DNA from: Diphasiastrum complanatum
Lineage: Eukaryota > Streptophyta > Lycopodiopsida > Lycopodiales > Lycopodiaceae
Length of the DNA stretch: 64,000 bases
Direction of reading: 5' to 3'
NCBI GenBank assembly: GCA_029204225.1
Contig: CM055092.1
Location: forward strand, 79,368,838-79,432,837
Both the position numbers and the translations under genes were made by a program. Below are positions 12,278-23,087 of the stretch, piece by piece. Under the pieces are notes generated by a model. The model saw only the letters and a list, made by a program, of their open reading frames with translations. It had not been told where the DNA came from and ran no database searches. Positions within the stretch are counted from its first letter, which is position 1. Every line of letters starts with the position of its first letter.

Positions 12278-13332
12278 TCTGCAGATTTACAAGTGTTTTT
12301 ACACAATCTACAAAAATACATGGAGTTTGACAACAATGTCGTATTTTTCGCCTGTCAAGATTTATGAGTAAAATTCAAAGTGTCGCATTTTTTGCATTGT
12401 AGCGACAGTCGCCTGTCAGGAATTACGAGTAAATATGCAGTGTCGCATTTTTTGCATTTTCCAAAGTGTCTCAAATGTTAAGGAAATGACTCTAGCAAAG
12501 TGTGGGGCTACCCTAAATGGGATTTAAGGACACTGTCGGGTTTTCCGCAAAAACTCGACACTGTCGCCTGTGGCTGTTTTAGTTTATTTCTGCAAAGTGA
12601 CAGTTTCAATTCATTTATGCAGACAACCAATTTCCACCGCTTATCGACAATCACCGAGAAGGAACTGGATGGATGCCAGCGGACACCAGCCAACTAGCAA
12701 TCACATTTGATGACCTAATTGCTTAGTATATATAGTTGTTCATATTCATACAATTTATAACAACATAAGAAGCATTTGAATAGTTAGCTCTCTCTCTCAA
12801 GCCTGCAAGCTTGAACACTCCTGAGAATTCTAGCTCACTTCTTAGAGTTGTTTTAGAGATTGCTATTATGCTACTGCTTATCAGCATTGTGCTTAATTCA
12901 GACTTCATTTTAGCCGCTCAGAGGTAACATAGAGTACGCGGATTCGATCCACAACTTATTGTACTCATTTACTTCTGTTTCATTTTCATACTGAATCAAT
13001 ACTATCTTTTATTGCGTTCAGCTTCGTCTCAGAATGTATGCATTTTTGTAGTTCTTCGCGACTAATTATTTGTCAAGTGATTTGCGACAAATTATTTGTC
13101 TGATAATTCAATGCATTATTGTTTGGCTACGTAATCACTGTAGTACTGATGATTTCAAAGTTAGTTAATATAAGATCGAACATATTTCTATCACTATTGT
13201 TTTTGTTCAAAATTGATTGGCGTAGTCATGCATACAGAAAGAGGAAGATAGTTTATTCCGCCACGCACGAAAAGTTTTAATTATTGTCACTCGAATATTT
13301 TTCATTCATTTATTTTTGAGTTCATTTCTTTT
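12278..13332 (+). repeat. LTR of the copia A family, inverted relative to A
   Basis: Plus-strand copy of the LTR found on the minus strand at 5383-6019. Shared landmarks are GTCTGCAGATTTACAAGTGTTT, the two GTCGCATTTTTTGCAT blocks, and the segment ending TTTGAATAGTTAGCTCTCTC. It lacks about the first 85 bp (TGTTGG side), joining copia B at a TATATA-containing junction near 12275. A TATA-like TATATATAG lies near 12728. It ends near TTTCTTTTCGA at 13332, then copia B coding sequence begins at once. Two 61-bp tandem units occupy 12350-12462. Confidence 0.8.
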
Positions 13333-14155
13333 CGAGTTCTGCTAAAGCAATACCGAATGATGGACTGCAAAAAAAAAGCCACACCAATGTTAGCTGGAGC
13401 CAGACTAATGAAACAGGATTGCCCAAATACAGATGAGGAGAGATAGAAAATGGAAGGTATACCCTACCAAAATCTGATCTGTAGTCTGATGTACCTCACA
13501 ATCTGTACCAGGCCCGATCTGGCCTTCTCTGTCTATGCTTTAAGCCAATTCTCTTTGAATCGTGGCATGGCACATTGGCAAATGGCAAAACGAATTCTGA
13601 AATATCTGAAGGGTACCCAGAACCTAGGATTAACCTACAAAGCAAACAAAGAAGACAAAGGATTCGAGCTGCAACACTACAGTGATGCAAGTTGGGCGAG
13701 TTACAAAGATGACAACAAGTTCGTGACAGGAGGATGTTCGATTGCGTGCGGAGCAGCAATCAGCTGGACATGCAAGAAACAAAACTTGGTGGCTCAATCC
13801 TCATGCAAAGCTGAATATGTCGCAGTTTCAAAGATGGCGAACAAGGTAGTATGGTTGCAGATGATGTTCGAAGCAATTGGCATACCACAAAGAGAACCAT
13901 GCACGATGATGATGGATTCTCAAAGTGTCATATATCTGTCCGAGGATCATGTTTTTCATTCAAAGACAAAACATATACCTCTGAAGTACCATCATATTTG
14001 AGACTTGATCTCGAAAGGAGAGCTCAAGGTTTAGTATATAAAATTTGAAGACATGATTGCAAATTTGCTCATGAAGCCGCTCGACAAGCCACTCTTCGCA
14101 AGGCAAAGAAAATCAATTGGATTAAATATACAAAATTGCAAGGTTCAAGAGGGAG
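13333..14155 (+). pseudogene. Copia B: RT C-terminus and RNase H (plus-strand part)
   Basis: Reads VLLKQYRMMDCKKKATPML, a stop, then YQNLICSLMYLTICTRPDLAF, the RNase H domain (LQHYSDASWASYKDD with the first Asp, SSCKAEYVAV where the family has SSTEAEY, MMDSQSVIYLS) and HSKTKHIPLKYHHI. Stops follow at HHI* and near 14033 before DMIANLLMKPLDKP. The usual pattern (KYHHIRDLI, ADxLTKPL) shows these are nonsense changes. The sequence continues exactly where the minus-strand piece at 10214-12277 stops, which supports one element split by an inversion. A polypurine tract AAGAGGGAG ends at 14155. Confidence 0.88.
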
Positions 14156-14766
14156 TGTCAGAAATTGTGAACTTCTGCAACTTTTTTGCGAAGGTGACGA
14201 AGCAAAGGTCAAACATACCTCGAAGACCGAAAGAAAAGTATTCGAGATTCGGCCCAACGACCAGGTGACGAAACACACTAGAGGAAGACACGAAACGAAA
14301 GAAAACAATTCGTGCTGCCAACTGGCAGCTCGACAAGCGTGGTGTATTGTACTTCACGCTCAGTTGAAAGAGACAATAATAACAGAGAATAACTAACTAG
14401 TTGATTAGCATTAACTTGTCTTGTAATTTTCTGATTAACTATCTTGTAAACTCCACACAGTGGAGATAAATACGCATTCTTTATCAATACGAAAGAGAGA
14501 TGATGTAGAGAACAAAAAGAATAGAAGAGAGAAAAGTTGTGCATGAAAGTCTGCCAGCGAGTAGAACACAACGATTGAGGTGAGTGTCAGGCCGCCAACG
14601 AGCGAGACACTGACCAACTCACTAGAAAACGCACACATAGAAAATACAATTGCTCTCTTCTCCACCTCATTGTTTGTGTCGTCTTCTTGATTGATTCTCT
14701 CATGATCTGTGATATGTAGTCGCTTGCTTAGGATATTGAAAAGAGAAACACAACAAAATCGCTACA
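14156..14766 (+). repeat. 3' LTR of copia element B
   Basis: Starts TGTCAGAAATTG directly after the polypurine tract and ends ...CGCTACA, about 611 bp with TG...CA termini. A perfect 6-bp hairpin (CTCCAC, loop ACA, GTGGAG) at 14450-14464 sits just before an ATAAATA box. No matching 5' LTR was found in the window. The end is placed by the CA terminus and by the change to unrelated gag-like sequence after it. Confidence 0.7.
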
Positions 14767-14789
14767 TCTTGTTGAGTTTGGAAGCTGGT

Positions 14790-16580
14790 CTGGGCCCGCT
14801 GATTCTTTGTTCTCTCATTTGAGACATTATGTTCCAATTGGCAGATGTAATCCTTGAGCGATCTCTCTGAGGCTCGAGAGATTCACATTCTTGTTCCAAC
14901 ATTGTTTGTTTCATGAGGAGGTGCTAGCGGTCGGATTGATATGTTGTCGTGCTATTTTTTCTTGAAGGATCTGTGCCTTGAGGTTGTCCATATGTTGTTG
15001 TTGTTGTTGCATTGCTTGCTCTGCTTTCTTGAGCTGCTCGATCAATTGATGGACCAGTTCCTGATTTTCTTTCTTCTATTTTTCTCTCTTTGTATTCAAC
15101 TTTCCTGATTCTCTTTCCTCTCTTTTTCTCTCTCTGTATTTAACTACGCAACCTGATCAGTCAAGGTCTGCAGCGTTTGCCCCGCCACCGGTTGGCCATG
15201 GGATTGCTCAGTAGCTCTTATAGAGAGGATTTGGTAGAGTTGATTCTGAAGGCCCGTTAAGGCGGTCCAGCAACCCAGTGCCTGAGTATCCTAGTTGGTG
15301 GATGGCGGCAGAGTCATGACGGGTGGTAGAAGAGGTGCGGTAATGGAGATGGTGGTGATTGGTGAAACAATATGGTGGAAACGGTGGTAACAATGGGAGT
15401 GACTATGGAGGTGATTGGAGCAGTGATGGTAGAGATGAGGGTGGGACGAACAAGAGAGGAAACAATTGGAATAGAGACAGAGAGGGGGGATGAGGTGGCG
15501 ATGGCAAGAGTGGCGACGGTGGAAGCGACATGACTCGTGACGACGGTCGAGATAGGGGATTTATTACAGGGCGGATAGGGCTATGCACAGGAGAGACGAT
15601 CTGAACTAAGGGGGAAGAGCGGTTGGGGCTATGCACAGGGGTCATAATCTGAAGTTTGGGGCTGGGCTAGTGCGTGTTTGAATGGACGATGTAGGAGAGG
15701 AGGTGAAGGTAGGCGACTGTTGGCCTGTGTGAGAGCATCCTGCGAGGAGAGGCTGGCAGATGGAGAGGATGGTGGGGGCGTTTTGACACCTAGATGTGTA
15801 TAGGCGATGATTGTGATGAGACCACCGCAGGTGATCCGTGAGAGGCGCTTGAAAGCAGCTTGTAACTCTTTTACAAGAAACGAGGCCCAATCATAGATTG
15901 TGTCTGGTCCTCCCATCATGGTCGCCATGACGATGACCTGCTTGGACACACGGAGGGGATGGTGGGAACTGACAATGATGGTGGCAGATAGAAAATCTAT
16001 CGTATCACATAGATGGGGATTCCTGAGCCGTGAGATCAGGTACCCATCGTTAGTTTTCGTCTTAATATTGTCTTGGTCTGGGTTGAGAAATGCGGATATG
16101 TCATATTTGGCGAGTGCGCGGGTGGCTGGTAGATGAGCAGAGTGTAGAAGCGTGAGAGCAATGGAAATTAGTTGCGGGTCGAGGGGGATCTCATGGTCCT
16201 GTCCATTGTAGATAACGGTAAAAGTGTCGGTGGCAAAAGTGAAAAACGTCTGCCGGACTAGGACAGGGTCCTAGAAAAGGGGCACTTGCATGTTATGGAG
16301 GCCTGCGGTAGTCAGGACCGCAAGGCCGCCGTCGGTGTGAAGAGCAACAATCTCTTGCTCCGTAAGTAGAGGCATAATGGTGTACTGTGAAGGTGCGCGT
16401 GCGACACGAGCAGCAGGTTGGCGGGTGGATCGGGGAGATGTCTCTCCCTCCTCTTGACTAGGGGACGTGGATGATGATGGGGAGGATGAAGAGGTGGATC
16501 CGGTCTGTTGGGACGTGGATGGTGAGGTTGAGGTGTGCGAGGATGTAGACGGGACTGGAGGAATGGCTGGGTCCAACATG
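14790..16580 (-). pseudogene. Gag-like gene of an LTR retroelement, Pro/Ser-rich with coiled coil
   Basis: From about 16579 the minus strand encodes a Ser/Thr/Pro-rich N-terminus, then a folded-looking part (PSQYTIMPLLTEQEIVALHT, a stop at 16271, DPVLVRQTFFTFATDTFTVI, HEIPLDPQLISIALTLLH, NPDQDNIKTKTNDGYLISRL, FLSATIIVSS, VIVMATMMGGPDTIYDW), next a proline-rich segment with frameshifts, and finally a Gln-rich coiled coil (VHQLIEQLKKAEQAMQQQQQ, HMDNLKAQILQEKIARQ) near 15060-14940. This is the general shape of a plant gypsy gag N-terminal domain, but I do not recognise the family with certainty. It is interrupted by at least one stop and several shifts and is cut off by the copia B LTR. Confidence 0.45.
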
Positions 16581-16629
16581 TCTGGCGGTGGTTCGAGTGG
16601 TTCAGACTCGTTGACTAGGTGAGACAGTA

Positions 16630-17024
16630 GCGTTCGAAAGATGACGTTTTAGTGCCATTGGTGGAAATTGGTACAATGATGGATTGGGTCTGAGGGCGAG
16701 AAATGTAATGTGGATGAGTATTAAATAGAGTGCGAGTAAAAGATATTTGGCGAGTAAAGTGGCACTGCGAATATTGTGGTGCCGACGAGTAATCAACAAG
16801 GCAAGTAATCACAAAAGGGGGCGAGAAATGTACTGAGCACGAGTAATGATTTTTGAAAGCGAGGAATGGTCTCTGAAGGCGAGTAAATAGCTGAACGTGA
16901 GTAATGGGCAACTGCGAGTAATAGTGCGAGTAATGAGCATAGGCGAGTAATGGCGCGAGTAATGAGCACGAGTAATCAAGTGGAAATGAGATAACTCACC
17001 CTTATATATATAGGGATTTTATAA
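16630..17024 (-). promoter_or_regulatory. Array of ATTACTCG motifs downstream of a TATA box
   Basis: Read on the minus strand, a TATAAAA (17023-17017) and TATATATA (17011-17003) are followed by at least ten copies of TTACTCG and near-variants in 250 bp (plus-strand CGAGTAA near 16733, 16751, 16786, 16840, 16880, 16915, 16927, 16944, 16956 and 16968; variants near 16801, 16821 and 16897). The array ends just before the gag-like gene at 16580, so it would form its 5' leader or downstream promoter. It may be a cluster of protein-binding sites within an LTR or leader. Confidence 0.45.
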
Positions 17025-18349
17025 CTCGCCTACTGCCATTTTTGGACAGTGGTCCAATCACTGCTAAATCACCAATGTTTACACTGTGCACAATCCGTTT
17101 CCCAATTGACTGCCATATTTACAAGATTTTCTAATCAGAACATCCCGTTGTTTAGCAATTTTTTTTTTTCCAAAAATGAGCCTAACTTGCATTTCGGCCG
17201 AAATTTCCCTGGACAAATTTGATCATGTAGAGGACAACAATGACAAGGATCGTGACTGTTCAAAATAGCAATATGGCTCTTTAGAGACCGTTCGCAGTAC
17301 CTCTGGGCATTTGTACAAGGAAGATGGGAGAGGGTGAGTAGGACTGAAATTTTCACACTGGTTTTGTACAAGGCACGACAATTTATACAAGACGAGATTT
17401 ATTGTATACAGGGTTTCGCGGGTACTTGCTAACCTACCTAGCGAGTTGCTACCTATTATGAAAGTTATCACCTATTTATGCTAAGGGGCAGGGGCAACTT
17501 CCTAATTTAACAGGGTTGATCTACAATTAAATCTGATCAAACTTATCTAAATCACCTAAACCACATACTCTAGGCTAATCTAAACTATTCTATATTACTG
17601 GCTATCCTAGTATTCTATCTAGTCTATCTAACTATTTAAATCTATGGATCATGGTCTTCTGTTTTCCTAATGTAAGGATCAGATATGGGACTTAGATATT
17701 CAACTAGATTTACATCTACCCAAGGGTGGATTTAATCTAAAATCTTCTAGGCTAACCATCTGTTTCGACATAATCTAAATGTTACCTAGACTAACTAAGC
17801 TAACTACTCCTGACTACCTAGACTAAACTAAGATTAACTAATTAAGAGAATCAAACCGGATCTAATTTACACGTCCAGATCTATTTAAGAGTTTCGGTCG
17901 GTAACTACCTTAATCCACGGATCTCGATCTCTCACTTGAAAACTAACCAATCTAAAACCTATGCTAACAAGTGGAGTTTTCTAGGCCTAACCGGACTTCG
18001 TAGATTTATCCTAGCTATCTGAATAGGGTCTGAAACACTATCTTTGTAGGACGTTCTAACATATTTAACCAGATAGAGACTATCTAAGCGAGCTAGTCTG
18101 CCTATCCGATCTTTCTAAACTAAAACCACCTAGTAAACGACTGATCTAGCCGGCTAAGTAGTATTAATCTAATATAACTTTATGATCTAGCTATTTGATT
18201 TATCTAGCTCTTCTAAAGTTAATCAGAACATTAAGGTCCTAACTCCTAACTCCTATGAATACAGATCTAAACTGCTAAAAAATCCTACCACCTATCTAAT
18301 GGACGAATATATAATCCTACAAGCTACTCCTACCTAGGATATCTAACGG
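17025..18349. other. Non-coding, CTA-rich stretch between retroelement pieces
   Basis: No gene seen. A possible minus-strand LTR start TGTTAAATTAGG lies at 17511. From about 17460 to 18340 the plus strand is very rich in CTA (CTAA, CTAT, CTAC), so every minus frame is full of TAG. It lies downstream of gypsy D integrase and is probably that element's 3' untranslated region and LTR. Confidence 0.4.
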
Positions 18350-20792
18350 GGTGTTGATGATTCATCTTGAGTTGAAGAAGATGACGTGGATGGTGGTTCT
18401 GGCACATATCTGAATTCAACATCGGCGGAATAGTAGCGACGCAAACTGCTGCCATTAATGGGCGTGCCTAGCAAATTGCCTTGCAGGTCGGCGAATATCA
18501 CTACGCCATTAGGTCAGATTTCTACTACTCTATATGGTCCCTCTCCTTGAAACTTAAGCTTGCCTTTGTGAGCCTTGGCGTTGTATAACAATGCCAATTC
18601 TCCCTTGACGAGATCTTTGGTTTTGATATTGCGATCATACCAGGCCTTTCGTCACTATTTTTCTACAATTAGGGCGTGAAGCACTAGGAAGCGAGTTTCA
18701 TGAAGGTGAAGAAGGTTTTCCAATCTCCTCTTGGTTGATTCCTCTGTACTAAGCCGTTCGGCGATGCAGACTCTCAGACTTGGAACAACAAACTCAGCAG
18801 GCATTACAGCTTCTTGTCCATACACCATTTGAAATGGGGTTTGTCTAGTACTCACTTTGAATGTGGTTCTGAAAGCCCATAGAGCTGCATGAAACTTGTG
18901 TTCCCAATCAAATCATGAAGCTTCAACCATCTTCGTGATAATCCCACAATGGATCTTGTTTGATGATTCTGCCTGTCCATTACTCCGTGGGTAATAGGGA
19001 GTACTCTTCCTATGGACAACCAAATAAGAGGATAACATGTGAGTGATGGTCTCGTTTAGGAAATGCATTTCACGATCACTCACGAGTTCTAATGGGCACC
19101 CAAAATGGCCTAAGACGTTCTCATATAGGAACTTGGCAATGGAGTTGGGATCAACCTTCCTCACTACCTTGGCTTCCACCCATTTGGTCAAGTAGTCAGT
19201 GGCTACGATGATATATGGAGCTTGCAAGCCTTGGGCTGCTGGACGAATAGGGTCGACATAGTCAATGCCCCATTTCTCAAACGACATTTCAGCCAAAACA
19301 GGTCGTAACGACATTCTATCATTTCCCTGGATTTGGTTGAACTGGCACATGTCACACCTTTTGACTTGATAGTGAATATTTGAACATCGTGGGCCACCAT
19401 AGGCCGTGTTGAAGCACTTTCCTATTGGTAGCTTCGGTAGCGAAATGCCCTCCTCCTATTCCTTCATGGGCGATGCTCACCACTTGGGACACTTCGTGCG
19501 GTAGGACACAGCGGCTTATAATTCCATCGTTACAAATGCGATACAACTGTCCTGCTATCAATGTGAAAGGAGCAGATTTAATGATTTATTTTGTCGTGCG
19601 TCGTTCTACTTTGCTCATCTCAGGGGGAGGACTTCCCGACATAAGATATCCTACTATGTTAGGAGCCCATTCAGGGATGTCGTCGACATGGAATAGTATT
19701 GCGTCAGGGAGTTCGTGATCAACCCCTCTACTCTCGGGAACATTACGGATCCTCGAGAGGTGATCGACTAGATAGTGTTGTTTCCCTTTGCAAACGACGA
19801 TTTTAAAGTTGAACTCTTGAAGAAGCAGCAACCATCGAGTGATTTGTTCGGTTGTGCAAGGTCTATTTACTAGATACAGTAGGACCTGGTGATCTACAAA
19901 GAAGACAAAGGGGTTGGCTAGCAGGTAATGGCGGAATTTCTTCACACTGTATACCATGGCTAGTGCTTCATGCTCGGTAATGGTATAGTTCATCTCTGCA
20001 GGAATCCACTGCCTTTTGGCGAAGTAGATCGGATAATCCTTCTTGTACTCCATTGGTTGCGTCAGAACACTCCCTATGACATAGTTAGAGGCGTCTGTGT
20101 GGACGTGGAATTCTATGGTCCAAATAGGAGGTCGAAGGATTGGTGCCGTAACTAAGGCCTTTTTGAGTTTGTGAAAAGCCTCAGTGGCTTCAGCTGTCCA
20201 TTCTAGTTAGATAGTCATTTGATAGATTAAAGGGGCTAGCTTAGCAAAGTTCAGGACAAACCTCCGATAATAATTGCAATGCCCCATAAAGATGTACACT
20301 TCACGTACAGTTCCAGGTTCAGACAATGCAACTATTATGTAGATCTTGTCGACGTCAGTGGCCATACCATGCCTCGAAACTACATGGCCTAGCACTATGT
20401 CGTGCGAGACTAGAAATTGGCATTTGGCCGGGTTAAGGGATATGCCGAACCATCGACACTGGATGAACACTTTCTCTAAGCAAGCTAGATGTTGGGCTCT
20501 AGAGGAGTGGACACACAAGTCATCCATGAATATTTCAAGAAACTTCTGAAGGAAAGGAGAAGGCAGTCTTGTGCTGATCTTCTGGGGTTATCTGGCCACT
20601 AAACCCATCTAGAAAACTATAGGCTTCTGCTCCGACTATTCTCTCTAACACATTTTCCATAAATGGTAAGGGAAAATGGTCCTTGTTGGTTACGACATTT
20701 CTTGTAGTCCACACAGATTCTAAATAAGAAACAAGTAAAAAATCTTTGGCTTGTATAGTTTCAATGAATATGTTAGGACAAATCCATGCCAT
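18350..20792 (-). pseudogene. Ty3/gypsy element D: RT, RNase H and integrase
   Basis: Minus strand, in order: RT N-part (DHFPLPFMENVLERIVGAEAYSFLDGFSG, frameshift, DDLCVHSSRAQHLACLEKVF with the YxDD region), the RT-to-RNase H link (GHCNYYRRFVLNFAKLAPL), RNase H (YFAKRQWIPAEMNYTITEHEALAMVYS, RHYLL, VFFVDHQVLLYLVNRP), the integrase zinc finger (HEGIGGGHFATEAT, then a mutated CxxC) and the core (WGIDYVDPIRP, TDYLTKWVEA, LVSDREMHF where the family has SDRGxHF, YYPRSNGQAESSNK with the catalytic Glu). The C-terminal part reads TPFQMVYGQEAVMPAEF. No chromodomain follows, unlike the element at 3576. Gag, protease and the start of RT are lost at 20792. Frameshifts make it a pseudogene. The 4927-5247 fragment is the same family. 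Confidence 0.92.
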
Positions 20793-22059
20793 TCTAACAT
20801 CGGAGACTATAACAACCCTTGCGCAAATCCATGCGATCCAAGAGTATTTTAAGCCAAGGACGAGTACGATTTTATGTATTGGGTTAGTTCAATAATCATT
20901 TGAAACTCGACGTGTAATCAAAAAGAAAGAAAGAAAGAGAAAAACTACGTTTTAAAGAAGAGCGAACATCAATAGAATATTGTTTCTATAATGTCTCCGA
21001 TTAAGTCGAGGTAGTGATATGTTTTGCTAACTTATGATAGAGCTCATACCTGGATGGTGATGGAATCGTAATCCTGTGAAGATGCCATAGTGTATTCGCT
21101 ACTATCATTTTCTTCATGCATTACCACAACCAGACTTAAATGATGAGTTGATGACGTAAGAGTGACAATAGAACTATGTGCCAAGAGTCTTTAATAACGA
21201 CCAATAAGCTCTATCATAGTATGATAGGAGACAATGATATCTTCATTAGTTCTATAGGAGCAAGAAGGTATCATACCTGCGATCAATACAAGCTTTGATG
21301 CTATAGAAAGGTAAGAGAGGTAGTAAAACCTCAAAGCAAAGCATTGTTATAAATAGCAAAAATTGTGAGTCTACCGTGAAGCTTCATGGAAAGGATCGTT
21401 CATTGAAGAAGATATTTTTTAAAAAAAGACTCCCGCTAAATGTTCACACCATTTAGGGGTATGTCACCTACTAAGACAATTTAAAGCAAAAGGGGGTGAT
21501 ATAAGGTTAGATACTACCCATGAGTAAATGGGCAAGTAAGTAGTCATTAGTAACATTTATTGCCAATTAGTCCATTTACTATTTAAAGTTAGAAGGAACG
21601 TAGACAGAGTAAGGACTCATTTAAGGGACCCAAAGCCAAGTCATTAGAATTTAATGATCAACTTCCAAGTATGTAACTTAGAAGTTGCTAGTTAAAACTT
21701 AGAACTTAACAATGATACTATATTATATACTATGAACTTTGAAGTTACTAAAAAAAACTTTATATAATATTTGTCAACAATTAAAAAAATTTATGGACCT
21801 TAAATCCAGCCAAATTCATAAACCTACAAATTTAAAATAAAGAGGTGAAATGCCAAATTGTAACAATTGGCTTGATTGTATTTATCGATTTTTGTCGAGC
21901 ACAGACACTAGAGTATGCTGATCACTCCATTCTGACGGCGAAGATCAAAACCTGTGCTTGAAATGAAATGGTAGGCAAATTTGAGCACAAAAAGAATTTT
22001 TCTTTGGCACATTAAGTACATGCATATCACCCTAGGCTAGAGACAAGAGTGCCACATGT

Positions 22060-22064
<5 letters not shown>
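20793..22064. other. Upstream flank of RPL13, no gene seen
   Basis: AT-rich sequence without recognisable coding content. From about 21640 to 21770 it has many AAGTT/AACTT words resembling those in the hAT introns at 45040-48660. No TATA box could be assigned with confidence. Confidence 0.5.

Positions 22065-22103
<39 letters not shown>
22065..22103. repeat. (GA)n microsatellite upstream of RPL13
   Basis: A 39-bp GA array, 120 bp before the RPL13 start codon, the first of two arrays in the presumed promoter and 5' leader. Confidence 0.9.
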
Positions 22104-22107
<4 letters not shown>

Positions 22108-22175
22108 CCAACTTTGCCATAAAGACAAAATTGAAAAAACCCAATTGAGGCTAAGAACACATGTAAGCTTTATAG

Positions 22176-22177
<2 letters not shown>

Positions 22178-22222
<45 letters not shown>
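22178..22222 (+). repeat. (GA)n array abutting the RPL13 start codon
   Basis: A 45-bp GA array ends directly at the ATG at 22223. In plants GA-rich leaders are common and can bind BPC/GAGA-type factors or influence translation; that role here is inference. Confidence 0.85.
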
Positions 22223-22227
<5 letters not shown>

Positions 22228-22462
22228 TATGGCTATGGCCCCAACGGCTGTAGTATGTCCTTGCTCGGGCTTGCGAGCGTCTCCCAGAGCGAGACCATCC
22301 TTGCGCTCCTCTTTCTTTGGCAGCAGTGCTGCATCATGTGCAAGAGAGCGTGTGGCGATGATGCCTGGAAGGCGGGGTGGCGCCTTAAGTGTGCGTTGCG
22401 GTGGTGCATTCATTCCTGCAGAGCACAGATGGATGTACGAGGGCATCGAGAGTCTCGGACCT
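22223..22462 (+). CDS. RPL13: Plastid ribosomal protein uL13 (RPL13), exon 1: transit peptide
   Basis: First exon of the nuclear gene for 50S ribosomal protein L13 of plastids, which builds the large subunit of the plastid ribosome. Eighty codons, ending in phase 0 at GGACCT before GTAAGT. The N-terminus MAMAMAPTAVVCPC is rich in Ala, Ser and Arg with few acidic residues, as in a chloroplast transit peptide; mature-type sequence begins near RWMYEGIESLGP. The start is the first of three in-frame ATGs (codons 1, 3 and 5), directly after a GA array. The transit-peptide region is GC-rich compared with the AT-rich surroundings. Spliced to exons 2 and 3 it gives 199 residues. Proteins of this family in angiosperms are about 240 residues, so roughly 40 C-terminal residues are missing from the window. 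Confidence 0.93.
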
Positions 22463-22901
22463 GTAAGTTCTTTCGCATTCATTAGTGGCCATTGCATTGC
22501 ATTTTGCAACATTTGATGTCATTTTGCCCAAGAAAACGTTCCAGTTTGTTTTCATAGGAGGTTTTATGAAAATAGAGGCAGGATTGCTGTCTAGGGTTGA
22601 AGCACCTGCACTCAAATTTTCAATTTATTGCCTATTTCAGTTTGAAAAAATGCAGAGCCTTTTTTTTCCACCCACGCATGGGCAGGGATTGAACCTGGTT
22701 GGCAAGCCCAACCCAAGCACGCCACTACGCCACCTCTAAGTGGCTCGATAAAATGCACATAGTTGCAAAGCTGGATGCTGTTTGTTTTAGTTGAGCGAAG
22801 GGTGCGTTGTCAAGAGTACGAAGCTTGTTGTAATAGTTATGAAGGTTTTTAATTATGTTTATGAAACTAGCTTGCTGTTGAATCCGTTTGCCTGTTCGCA
22901 G
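22463..22901 (+). other. RPL13 intron 1 (439 bp)
   Basis: GTAAGT donor and GTTCGCAG acceptor, phase 0. It contains a tRNA-like repeat on the minus strand (22664-22746). Confidence 0.85.
22664..22746 (-). repeat. tRNA-derived short repeat (SINE-like) in RPL13 intron 1
   Basis: On the minus strand there is a box A match TGGCGTAGTGG (22732-22722) and a box B match GGTTCAATCCC (22695-22685), 26 bases apart, followed by an A-rich tail of eight A. These are the internal RNA polymerase III promoter boxes of tRNA genes and tRNA-derived SINEs. The unit is only about 80 bp, so it may be a tRNA retropseudogene or a truncated SINE. No full cloverleaf was established. Confidence 0.55.
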
Positions 22902-23087
22902 GATATTTGGAACAAGACTTGGTATCCAAAAGCTTCAGACCATGAGAATGTGAAAAAGCAATGGTATGTTGTGGATGCAGCAGACAAACGATTAGGAAGG
23001 CTTGCTTCCACTATTGCCATCTATATTCGTGGAAAAAATCTCCCAACATACACGCCAAGCGTTGACATGGGGGCCTATGTTATTGTG
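22902..23087 (+). CDS. RPL13: Plastid ribosomal protein uL13, exon 2
   Basis: Sixty-two codons starting [10 protein letters not shown] and containing the uL13 signatures [16 protein letters not shown] and [19 protein letters not shown]. The acceptor is GTTCGCAG at 22901; the donor is GTATAG at 23088, a weak but valid GT site. The next codon in the unspliced reading is a stop (GTA TAG), so splicing is required. The junction VIV|VNAEK with exon 3 restores the conserved VIVVNA block without a gap. Codons are intact with no stop, unlike the neighbouring mobile elements. Confidence 0.95.

Noticed and set aside
15208-15645. Proline-rich minus-strand frames as separate genes
   Set aside because: They are low-complexity pieces of one frameshifted gag-like region and do not stand as independent genes.
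21380-21900. Possible second gene upstream of RPL13
   Set aside because: No open frame or motif; only AT-rich sequence with short repeated words.
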